Of a stretch of 24,159 nt of DNA, positions 12,901 to 19,261 are shown piece after piece. Each line of letters starts with the position of its first letter. Position 1 is the stretch's first letter. This DNA comes from a virus. Both the position numbers and the translations under genes were made by a program. The notes beneath the pieces are model-generated. The model worked only from the letters and a program-made list of their open reading frames with translations. It made no database searches and was not told the origin of the DNA. The DNA is taken from the IMG/VR virus record IMGVR_UViG_3300029309_000343, positions 1 through 24,159 of that record. One strand, written 5' to 3'.

Positions 12901-13166
12901 GAACTGAAGTAGGTAAGGTTAGTTCTTGGAGTCAAGAGAGAGCAGCTAAATCAACCGGTAAGAATTTAGAAAAAGAGTGGATCAGCAGGAGAGATGGAAT
13001 CGTAAGAGAGGCACATTTTGAGTTAGACAATCAAAGAGTTCCTCTGAATAGTTTTTATCTGTATAATGGAATTAAGTTAGACAGGCCAAGAGATCCTAAC
13101 GCACCGATAGGATTAATTGCAAACTGTAGATGTAGTGAAGCTTATATTGAGGTAATAGATGAGTGA
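9918..13166 (+). CDS. Portal protein fused to accessory domains and a C-terminal MuF-type head morphogenesis domain
   Basis: A 1082-residue fusion starting right after the terminase stop. Residues 1-420 are an HK97-type portal (SPEGNSAALACLNVLG, IDPRNHRRGLAPLRS, RERISAVLGVPAILAG-like block). About 435-503 is a small beta-barrel resembling SH3/Tudor-like folds (IKVGDSVSWSIDKD...VSKLRVIS). About 514-600 is a basic domain with RVTIGKLRKVFERGVGA and QWAMARVNSFLKALKTGKF. About 624-729 is a module with YIQKNAKRGLDLL, WFSRHE and VAWLLWGGD. The last 200 residues match Mu gpF/SPP1 gp7-type proteins: ARTEVGKVSS near 995, KEWISRRD, then CRC near 1070 after IAN. Portal and minor head protein are usually separate genes, so fusing them with three further modules is unusual. 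No frameshift or internal stop is seen. Confidence 0.9.
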   Translation: MGLTDNIRGFFKQQGSDVDKKMYGNVPTSQIVFPFNTDAGYYSGVNQMSPEGNSAALACLNVLGTAYSEPPLEVYIKTEEGLQLVPDHPASNLIMNPNPNMSSNLFNNYIMTSVAVYGDAFLLKLKNEGGNVAQLIPLLPDMVEVKGNNEQLITSYEYKQKGNTLVIPPEDIIHLRERIDPRNHRRGLAPLRSVMVEVLGDAAASQMGAALVKNTGVPSVVISPKNDLSMTSDEAENIAEVFGRRFGGENRGRPLVISGGEVDIQTLSFSPKDLEIGKLRYINEERISAVLGVPAILAGLGSGLERATYSNVRELREFFTEQKLIPSWNHFANELTKQLLLQDFESDSKYCFRYNLSDVRALSQDEDATMARITQGFNAGFVTVNEARTSTQLPPLDNGDYFVRNLSIVEVPISDSGNAIMYQQNNNDQLNFKAKIGDIKVGDSVSWSIDKDPDPPSTINGVIKSINTTEETASVKVWAILEDGGHEETDRTVEVEVSKLRVISPIDTEEKQLSARVEKALKKKVEDHNSSSPKYRVTIGKLRKVFERGVGAYRNNPGSVRGNVTSADQWAMARVNSFLKALKTGKFPRSPFDTDLLPPDHPDASDDKYGKPKKPRRRKKAIDNVPSYIQKNAKRGLDLLEFAGSGLTDKTKREARDMANGKISENKVIRMAAWFSRHESDLDSDAADDYLSGKILEPTAGQVAWLLWGGDISKSNKMRAYDWANRQAEKVKEEKTFEYNLSGWEEPTTKYLGLPTVKHYKSEQDKKELWSAINNLENVWIDYMSGVYSKELNRQKRGLVNVAKGSNDLGSLETNVEIFLSESKFDKELLPLFYSIGDDFTVRTYDNLFPANDNFKAADPVDLDVTIDPEESIRTVFTTVAGILPQGRSIRKIVEDGFYRGQREIPVAARSLFEDGKAAGFVQENAKKVMNDLNNTTKRRVFKQIENTIKEFEDLGIVNPIANTPEGDRFFNELSKRINTVLGGQNLGRAKNIARTEVGKVSSWSQERAAKSTGKNLEKEWISRRDGIVREAHFELDNQRVPLNSFYLYNGIKLDRPRDPNAPIGLIANCRCSEAYIEVIDE

Positions 13167-14229
13167 AATAAAAAGGCCAGAGGAGTTATCATTTAAAAAT
13201 GCTCCTATTGAGTTAAAAGAAGAGGGAGATAGAAGATACCTAGAGGCTGTATTTTCTTTATTTGATACTATTGATTCTGATCAAGATGTTACAAAACAGG
13301 GAGCGTTACGATCTGGTTATAATGGTAACAAAGTACCTCTAGTCTGGAATCATGATTGGTCTAAGGTTATTGGTAGAGGAATTATTGAAACTGATAATCA
13401 AAAAGCAGTTTTCAAAGGTTATTTTTTAGATACTGAGGCTGGTAAAGAGGCTTATAACACAGTAAAAGCAATGTCCGATATGCAACAATTTTCTTATGGT
13501 TTTCAAGTAATGAAATCAAGTAAAGGAACACATATTGACTCAAAAGGAGAAGAAGTTCCGGTAAGAGTCTTAGAAGATGTCAAAGTATGGGAGGTTTCTC
13601 CTGTTCTTGTTGGAGCACAGCAGAACTCTTTCGTACAAGCTCTTAAATCTGGATTAATAAACGAAGATCCAGAAGAAGAGGATATAGATGATGTTGATCA
13701 GGAATTTGAAGAAGTTAAGGAAATGGTCGGACAAGATGAATACACAACACAACAAGAGGCCGCAGAAAGAGCAAAAGAGATAGGTTGTGAGGGTACTCAT
13801 ACACACGAAAAAGAGGATGGCACTATGATTTATATGCCATGTGCAACTCACAATGAATATGTTAATAATGAAAAAGTAAAAGCCTATGGAAAAGAAAAAT
13901 GCACTTATGATAAAGATGGCAACTGCTTAAAAGATAAAAAAGTTTCAAGTGATAACTCTCAACAGGGTAAAAGACTTGGAGAACATGCTGTATCTTCACT
14001 AGAGGAGATTAAAGCATTTACAGAGAGAATAGAAGATCTTGCTCTTCTAAGGAACTCTGAGAAAAAAACACTTAGCTCAAAATCTACAGAGCTTATATCC
14101 AAATACTTAGAGGGATTAAATTCAACTTTTAATAGGTTGGATGATCTTCTTAATAGTTATGGTTATGATCCTGTTAAAGATAACGAGTTATTTATAGAAG
14201 TTCAAAAGAACTTAGCAAAAGGAGAATAG
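13159..14229 (+). CDS. Prohead protease (HK97 S78 type) with Cys/His motif and scaffold-like tail
   Basis: A 356-residue protein overlapping the portal fusion by 8 bases. Residues 1-165 are an HK97-family prohead protease with H65 in VWNHDW, S112 in FSYGF and E145 in VWEVSPVLVG in the expected order. A very acidic linker (170-190) leads to a compact Cys/His motif, GC210EGTH214TH216...MPC228ATH231, which could bind a metal and is not part of the classical protease. More cysteines follow at 248 and 256. The C-terminal 85 residues are helical (AFTERIEDLALLRN onward) and may serve as scaffold. The protease cuts the capsid N-terminus during maturation. Confidence 0.85.
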   Translation: MSEIKRPEELSFKNAPIELKEEGDRRYLEAVFSLFDTIDSDQDVTKQGALRSGYNGNKVPLVWNHDWSKVIGRGIIETDNQKAVFKGYFLDTEAGKEAYNTVKAMSDMQQFSYGFQVMKSSKGTHIDSKGEEVPVRVLEDVKVWEVSPVLVGAQQNSFVQALKSGLINEDPEEEDIDDVDQEFEEVKEMVGQDEYTTQQEAAERAKEIGCEGTHTHEKEDGTMIYMPCATHNEYVNNEKVKAYGKEKCTYDKDGNCLKDKKVSSDNSQQGKRLGEHAVSSLEEIKAFTERIEDLALLRNSEKKTLSSKSTELISKYLEGLNSTFNRLDDLLNSYGYDPVKDNELFIEVQKNLAKGE

Positions 14230-14231
14230 AT

Positions 14232-15458
14232 ATGAGTTTAAGAGAACTCAAGAACGAAAGCGCTGCAAAGCGTGAGGACTTAGCTAAGATTTTTGATTCT
14301 GTAAAGGATTTGTCTGAACTTTCTTCCGATCAAAAAGAAGAAATCAAAAAGAGAAATGATGAGTTAGCAGATTTACAACACAAGATCACAGAAATACAAG
14401 ATCTTGAAGAAGTTGCAAAATCTAATAACGATCAAATAGAATCTTCAAAGAAAGTTTCTGGAGTTCCTGTTTATGCGGAGCCAGAACAAGAAGAGGCAAA
14501 ATCTCTTGGACAACAATTTTTAGAGTCAAAAGCTTATAAGTCTTTTGTTGATCATGGTATTAAAAATGTTCCTTTTGAGTCTAAAACTACTGTTACAACT
14601 TCAGTATGGACTAGAGATACTATCTATCAACAGGTTATTCCTGCGATAGAGCCGAATCCTAATCCAGCTTTAGATCTCGTAGATTCAATTAATACAGATC
14701 AAACAACTTATTACTTCTTACAAGAATCAAGCACTAACAATGCTGCAGAAAAAGCAGAGGGAGCTGCATCTGGAGAAGATGCGTTTTCTTACACTGCAGT
14801 TACAGCACCTGTTAGAAAATTCATTACAACTCTACCGATAACAAGTGAGTTACTTGAAGATCAAGCAGGAGCTAGAGCTTATTTTGATGGAAGATTAGCA
14901 AACCATGTCATGCAAAGACTAGAGAAACAATTCTTAGTCGGTGGTGGTGTAGCTCCAGATATTAAAGGACTTACACAACATGCAGGCATTAACACAATTA
15001 CTTATACAGCTGGTGCATTTCCTGCAACTGCTGGAGGTAAGTTAAGAACTGTTTTAGATGGTATTAAAGATATTGAGGTAAATGGCAAGTTAGCACCAGA
15101 TGCGGTACTAATGAGCCCTGCAGCTTATAACGCTTTAGTTTCACAAGTTGATGGAAATAATAATTTCATGTTAGGTGCATCTGCACTTGCTGGAAGTCCA
15201 ACAATTTGGGGATTACCGGTTGTTAAATCTTCACAAATAGGTGGTGCTGTTTCTACGACAATAGATGTAGTAGTTGGTAAATTCGGTGGTGGTCTTGCTG
15301 CTAACCATGTATTTAGAAGAGGTATGGAATTACAGATTTCAGATTCTGCTAAAGATGGAGATTTCGGTAAAGATATTCTAACTGTTAAGGCATCTCTAAG
15401 ATATGCCCTTGCGGTCTATAAACCACAAGCATTTACAAGAATTAACGATATAGAATAA
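14232..15458 (+). CDS. Major capsid protein (HK97 fold)
   Basis: A 408-residue HK97-type capsid protein with AAAAGGAG upstream of the start. Residues 1-75 are a charged coiled coil (the delta/scaffold domain removed by the protease). The mature shell domain starts near residue 95 and shows family landmarks: TTSVWTRDTIYQQVIP, KFITTLPITSELLEDQ, LAPDAVLMSPAAYNALV, and GLPVVKSSQIG near 325. The end, ALAVYKPQAFTRI, is the usual A-domain strand. Placement after protease is canonical. Confidence 0.93.
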   Translation: MSLRELKNESAAKREDLAKIFDSVKDLSELSSDQKEEIKKRNDELADLQHKITEIQDLEEVAKSNNDQIESSKKVSGVPVYAEPEQEEAKSLGQQFLESKAYKSFVDHGIKNVPFESKTTVTTSVWTRDTIYQQVIPAIEPNPNPALDLVDSINTDQTTYYFLQESSTNNAAEKAEGAASGEDAFSYTAVTAPVRKFITTLPITSELLEDQAGARAYFDGRLANHVMQRLEKQFLVGGGVAPDIKGLTQHAGINTITYTAGAFPATAGGKLRTVLDGIKDIEVNGKLAPDAVLMSPAAYNALVSQVDGNNNFMLGASALAGSPTIWGLPVVKSSQIGGAVSTTIDVVVGKFGGGLAANHVFRRGMELQISDSAKDGDFGKDILTVKASLRYALAVYKPQAFTRINDIE

Positions 15459-15466
15459 GTTAAATT

Positions 15467-15736
15467 ATGGATCAGAGGCATGAATTTGTTATGAGTAACG
15501 AAGTGATTGCCTCTGTATTCCATGAAGAAAGTTTAAATATGAAAATTATAGAAAAAGAAACTGATTTTGTTTGGAAAGATTCTGAAACAGGTAAATTTGG
15601 TAAAGGTAAAAATTGTCCATTTAAAAGTGGAGTTTTAGTCGCTGGTATGGGAGATCCTGTTCCGGATGTAAAGATTGCTCCTAAAAAAGCACCTGCTCCT
15701 AAAACAAAAGCAGTAAAACCAAAAGAAAATAAATAG
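15467..15736 (+). CDS. Small head protein with Lys/Pro/Ala tail (89 aa)
   Basis: An 89-residue protein between capsid and connector genes. Start ATG 15467 is used here, but ATG 15491 (MSNEVIASVF) is equally possible; neither has a strong ribosome binding site. A polar core (FVWKDSETGKFGKGKNCPFK) leads to a flexible KKAPAPKTKAVKPKENK tail, typical of proteins that sit on capsid surfaces or between capsid and neck. A decoration or structural accessory role is inferred from position only. Confidence 0.55.
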   Translation: MDQRHEFVMSNEVIASVFHEESLNMKIIEKETDFVWKDSETGKFGKGKNCPFKSGVLVAGMGDPVPDVKIAPKKAPAPKTKAVKPKENK

Positions 15737-15739
15737 AAT

Positions 15740-16417
15740 ATGAGTCAGACTTATTGTGCTCTATCAGAGTTAAAAACTTGGTTAGGTCTTTCTGGATCTG
15801 GACAAGATGACAACCTAAATGCGTCTATTAAGTCTGCCTCTAGTTCTATTGCAAAGTTTTGTGGTAGGCAATTTGATATAGATTCTACAGTTCAAACTAG
15901 ATTGTATGATTGTGAATTTTTAGATTATGCATTTGTTGATGATATTGCAACTACAACAGGACTAATAGTCAAAACTTTAAACGCAGATGGATCTGTTCAT
16001 GAAACTTTGACTATTAATACCGATTTCTTATTAGCTCCATATAATGCTGATAAGTTAGATCCTGTAATACCTTTTGATAAAATTGTTATGAATATAGAGA
16101 GATCCGGTAAAGTTTTACCGGTAGAACACAGACAGGGACTACAGATTACAGCTAAATTTGGTTTTCCTAGTGTTCCTGATGATGTAAAACAAGCAGCACT
16201 TATTCAATCTGCAAGATATTTCCAAAGAAAAAATAGTCCAATGGGATTCTCTGGTAATCCAGAAACCGGCCAAGCTCCTATTATGTTTTTAAGTAAATTA
16301 GATCCAGATGTACAAACTATGGTAAAACACTACAAAAAATCTACAATAACTCTTGCAAGTGGTAGGCCTTATGTTGGGTTAGTAGCTATTGAAAACAATA
16401 GGCAATATGGGGTATGA
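15740..16417 (+). CDS. Head-tail connector (HK97 gp6-like)
   Basis: A 225-residue protein. The N-terminal helices (LSELKTWLGLSGSGQDDNLN, then SASSSIAKFCGRQF) are the signature of the gp6-like adaptor that docks beneath the portal. The middle is beta-rich and the C-terminus has the helix DVKQAALIQSARYFQRKNSP and the VGLVAIENNR end. Start follows the previous stop by three bases; the stop overlaps the next start (ATGA). Confidence 0.85.
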   Translation: MSQTYCALSELKTWLGLSGSGQDDNLNASIKSASSSIAKFCGRQFDIDSTVQTRLYDCEFLDYAFVDDIATTTGLIVKTLNADGSVHETLTINTDFLLAPYNADKLDPVIPFDKIVMNIERSGKVLPVEHRQGLQITAKFGFPSVPDDVKQAALIQSARYFQRKNSPMGFSGNPETGQAPIMFLSKLDPDVQTMVKHYKKSTITLASGRPYVGLVAIENNRQYGV

Positions 16418-16977
16418 AACTTACTCTAAATGGTGCATTAGATTTATCAAGATCAATAAATAATCAAAGTATTTGGAATAAAAGATCTTTAGAATTTGTA
16501 AATGGTTTAGCTAAAGATTTTAAACAAGAATCAATAGATAGACTACATTTACCTCCATCTCCAAGATCACAAAAAGGAAGAGGTAATAAAAATACAGGTA
16601 ACTTAAGAAGATCTATTTATACAAAAAAATTAGGTAATACAAACAGATTAAGGATGTCAGAGGGATTTAGTTTAGCTACAAATCAAAGATATGCACCTTT
16701 CGTGCATGGAAAACCAATATTTAGATCTTTTACTCCTGTAAAAAGAACTAAACCTTTCTTTCCTCCATATAAAGAGGGATCAGGACTTCATAAATGGGCT
16801 AACAGAGGTAATCCAAAAATGAATCCTTTTTTAGTTGCTAAGAAGATAAGTCAAAGAGGTTTAAAAATGAAACCTTTTATCGGCGGCGTAGTCTTTGAGA
16901 ATCAAAAAGAAATAAAGAAGAGAGGCGATAAAATGTTAGAATTGATTGCTAATGATATTGTAAGGAGTGTTAGATAA
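16414..16977 (+). CDS. Neck / minor tail protein (HK97 gp10-like)
   Basis: A 187-residue basic protein with the TGNLRRSIYTKK block, YAPFVHGKP, PPYKEGSGLHKWANR and KISQRGLKMKPFIGG, all typical of HK97 gp10-type neck proteins that join connector and tail. It overlaps the connector gene by four bases and the terminator gene by one (TAATG), keeping the conserved connector-neck-terminator order. Confidence 0.8.
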   Translation: MKLTLNGALDLSRSINNQSIWNKRSLEFVNGLAKDFKQESIDRLHLPPSPRSQKGRGNKNTGNLRRSIYTKKLGNTNRLRMSEGFSLATNQRYAPFVHGKPIFRSFTPVKRTKPFFPPYKEGSGLHKWANRGNPKMNPFLVAKKISQRGLKMKPFIGGVVFENQKEIKKRGDKMLELIANDIVRSVR

Positions 16978-17387
16978 TGGCAGCATTTAGTTCTATAAGA
17001 TCAGGATTAAAAACAAGATTAGAAACTATATCTGGACTTATGGTCTATGATTATGTTCCTGATTTTATTGATCCTCCTACAGCGTTAGTAGCTCCTTTCA
17101 ATTCTTTAAATTTTGACTCCACAATGCAGAGAGGATCTGATACTTACGAGATACCGGTAATACTGTATGTATCAAAAGTTGATGCAGAAACAGGACAAGA
17201 TAATTTAGATTCTTTCCTAGCTGCGTCTGGAAGTAACTCTATAAAAGCAGCAATTGAGGGAGATACAACTTTGGGAGGTGCTGCAATGTCTGTTAGAGTA
17301 GTTAATGCAACCGATTATGGAGAATATGAAGTTACACAGGGCACAAGTTTTCTTGGAGTAACTTTTAATGTAGAGGTAATAGGATAA
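16977..17387 (+). CDS. Tail terminator protein
   Basis: A 136-residue protein with the usual terminator layout: N-terminal helix SIRSGLKTRLETI, then VYDYVPDFIDPPTALVAP, a beta sheet (EIPVILYVSKVDAETGQDNL) and a C-terminal GVTFNVEVIG strand. It caps the finished tail tube. TAATG overlaps link it to both neighbours. Confidence 0.8.
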   Translation: MAAFSSIRSGLKTRLETISGLMVYDYVPDFIDPPTALVAPFNSLNFDSTMQRGSDTYEIPVILYVSKVDAETGQDNLDSFLAASGSNSIKAAIEGDTTLGGAAMSVRVVNATDYGEYEVTQGTSFLGVTFNVEVIG

Positions 17388-17554
17388 TGAAAATAAAAAT
17401 ATTAATAGGATCAAACTATCCAGAGGGTAAAGAAGAGATCAGAGTAGAGGCTGGCGATGTTGTAGATGTACCTGATAAGATAGGAAGAAGTTTGATTAAG
17501 AATAAAGCAGCAGTAAAGTTTGATAGTAAAATGATGAAAGAAGAAGAGGAATAA
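17387..17554 (+). CDS. Small conserved tail-region protein (55 aa)
   Basis: A 55-residue ORF from the TAATG overlap at 17387: MKIKILIGSNYPEGKEEIRV, EAGDVVDVPDKIGRSLIKN and an acidic end. The Y-P...R-V-E-A-G-D-V-V-D-V-P pattern is a recurring small protein between neck/terminator and tail tube genes of phages, function unknown. The final GAAGAGGAA codons overlap the tube gene's ribosome binding site. Confidence 0.65.
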   Translation: MKIKILIGSNYPEGKEEIRVEAGDVVDVPDKIGRSLIKNKAAVKFDSKMMKEEEE

Positions 17555-17555
17555 T

Positions 17556-18275
17556 ATGCCAACATTTTCACATGGTAAAGATGCAGAGATTTTATTAGAT
17601 AATACAAATTTATCTACAACACTTACAGACGCCACTATTTCTTTAACTTCTGATGTAGTTGAAACATCTACCTTTACTTCTTCAAGTAAAAATTATGTAA
17701 GTGGCCTTCGTGATGGATCTGCTACTTTGAGCGGTTTTTTTGAAACCTCTTCTCCAGATTCAGACGCAGAATTTTTAGCACAACTTGGAGGATCAGGATC
17801 AGCGTTTTCAATAATGCCTATAGGATCAACAAGAGGTAATCCAAGTAGTTTAGGTAAAGTAATAGAAGTTTCCTACGATAGATCAGCAGATATAGGAGGA
17901 GTAGTATCAGTAGCTGTATCATTTCAATTTGATACAGATAATTTTAATGGTTTTTCACTACTTGCTCCAACTGCTAAAACCTCTACCGGTAATGAAACTT
18001 CTGTAGATTTTGGAGCAGCAGGTACTAATGGAGGAGGAGGAGTAATTCATGTAACCGCAGCAAGTGGTACATCTCCTACATTAGATGCTAAAATCCAAAC
18101 AAGTTCAGATAATACCTCGTTTAGTGATTACATTACATTTTCACAATTAACAGGAGTAGGATCTGAATATAAAACAAGTACAAGCGCACCGAACAGATAC
18201 GCTAGAGCAGTATTAACTATTGGAGGATCTTCTCCTAGTTTTACTGTTGCTATCAGTTTTGGACAAGGAATATAA
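17556..18275 (+). CDS. Major tail tube protein with extra C-terminal domain
   Basis: A 239-residue protein. Residues 1-130 are a tail-tube domain (MPTFSHGKDAEILLDN, YVSGLRDGSATLSG, IMPIGSTRGNP, SYDRSADIGGVVSVAVSFQF). Residues 135-239 form a second beta-rich domain with glycine-rich and TS-rich stretches that resembles surface Ig-like or similar decoration on tail tubes. The first domain is clearly paralogous to the whole of the following protein. Confidence 0.8.
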   Translation: MPTFSHGKDAEILLDNTNLSTTLTDATISLTSDVVETSTFTSSSKNYVSGLRDGSATLSGFFETSSPDSDAEFLAQLGGSGSAFSIMPIGSTRGNPSSLGKVIEVSYDRSADIGGVVSVAVSFQFDTDNFNGFSLLAPTAKTSTGNETSVDFGAAGTNGGGGVIHVTAASGTSPTLDAKIQTSSDNTSFSDYITFSQLTGVGSEYKTSTSAPNRYARAVLTIGGSSPSFTVAISFGQGI

Positions 18276-18284
18276 AGGAGAATA

Positions 18285-18692
18285 ATGCCAACATTTACTC
18301 ATGGTAAGAACGCAGCATTTAAGTTTGATGATTCTGGAGGTACTCTAAGAGATGTTTCCAATGTCTTAACAGATGTATCAGTTTCAAGAACAGCTGATGT
18401 TAGCGAGGTCAGCGCATTTTCTAATTCTAGTAAAGCATTTGTATCAGGCCTTAAGGATGGATCTATATCCTTAACCGGCAGCTTTGATGCAACTGTAAAT
18501 GGTTACTTAACCGGAATATTAGGATCTGAAGTTGATTTTGAGTTCTATCCAATAGGAACTACCTCTGGTAATCCTAAAGCAAGTGGTAAAGCAATTCTAA
18601 CCTCGTATGATCGTAGCCCAGATATAGGCGGAGCAGTGGGATTCAGTGCGAATTTCCAACTCACAGGCGATATTACAGAGGGTACTGCTTAA
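18285..18692 (+). CDS. Second tail tube paralogue (135 aa)
   Basis: A 135-residue protein aligning along its full length with the N-terminal domain of its upstream neighbour: MPTFTHGKNAAF, FVSGLKDGSISLTG, FYPIGTTSGNPKASGKAIL, SYDRSPDIGGAVGFSANFQL. It lacks the second domain. Start is preceded by AAAGGAGAATA. Either both build a mixed tail tube with a spaced decorated subunit, or one serves as a specialised cap or initiator. Its DNA is somewhat richer in G and C near its 3' end than the neighbouring genes. Confidence 0.8.
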   Translation: MPTFTHGKNAAFKFDDSGGTLRDVSNVLTDVSVSRTADVSEVSAFSNSSKAFVSGLKDGSISLTGSFDATVNGYLTGILGSEVDFEFYPIGTTSGNPKASGKAILTSYDRSPDIGGAVGFSANFQLTGDITEGTA

Positions 18693-18729
18693 AATATAGA
18701 GATACTTAAAATAACTTTAGGAGGTCTTT

Positions 18730-19080
18730 ATGAAGAGATTAAAAATAGAGGATATATCTAATGCTCCATCTCTACCAGAAAAAGAGATAGAAATACCGGA
18801 GTGGGATGCCTCTGTTATTGTTACAGGATTAACTAAAGCAGATTCAGTTGAAATAAATGAGTTATCTACTGTTGATGGAGTTAGAAATGAAGTGTTATTT
18901 GAAAAACATTTACTTCTAAGGGGTCTAAAAGATCCACAGTTTGATGATATAGAACATATAGAAGAACTATATCAAAAAGCAACTCCAACGATTGTAGATA
19001 AGATTCTAATCGGTATTTATAGATGCATGGCATGGACTAAGGAGGATCAGCGAGAGATCGCTGAACAATTTTCAGAATAA
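18730..19080 (+). CDS. Tail assembly chaperone (G frame)
   Basis: A 116-residue protein with TTAGGAGG upstream, starting MKRLKIEDISNAPSLPEKEI. It has the small alpha/beta N-terminus followed by a helical end (IVDKILIGIYRCMAWTKEDQ, then REIAEQFSE), as in gpG-type chaperones. Located between tail tube and tape measure genes, where chaperones of the tape measure lie. A second frame (19073-19258) continues without its own start, so a frameshifted GT product is expected. An AAGGAGG at 19039-19045 lies inside the coding sequence 24 bases before the likely shift site. Confidence 0.75.
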   Translation: MKRLKIEDISNAPSLPEKEIEIPEWDASVIVTGLTKADSVEINELSTVDGVRNEVLFEKHLLLRGLKDPQFDDIEHIEELYQKATPTIVDKILIGIYRCMAWTKEDQREIAEQFSE

Positions 19081-19258
19081 CGAAGAAGTTCTTTTTGAAT
19101 TTACTTTAGCAAAAGATCTAGGTATGACTGTTGATTACTTAAGAAAAAATATGAGTATGCGCGAATTTGAGTCATGGAAGTTATACTATATTGATAGAAA
19201 TAAAAAAGAGCAGAAAGCTATTACAGAAGCTAATAGTAGATCTAAATTAAGGAGATAG
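19073..19258 (+). CDS. Tail assembly chaperone T-frame extension (via +1 or -2 frameshift)
   Basis: This frame, QNNEEVLFEFTLAKDLGMTV, then DYLRKNMSMREFESWKLYY and a basic end, has the hallmark of gpT-like extensions. It is open from 19010 but offers no ATG, GTG or TTG before the conserved LFEFTLAKDLG block; the first in-frame ATG (19124) would remove that block. It lies in the +1 frame relative to the G frame, so fusion needs a +1 (or -2) shift. TTT-T at 19069-19072, where tRNA-Phe can re-pair one base forward before CAG, is the best candidate site. It ends four bases before the tape measure ATG. Confidence 0.65.
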   Translation, partial: QNNEEVLFEFTLAKDLGMTVDYLRKNMSMREFESWKLYYIDRNKKEQKAITEANSRSKLRR

Positions 19259-19261
19259 TTT

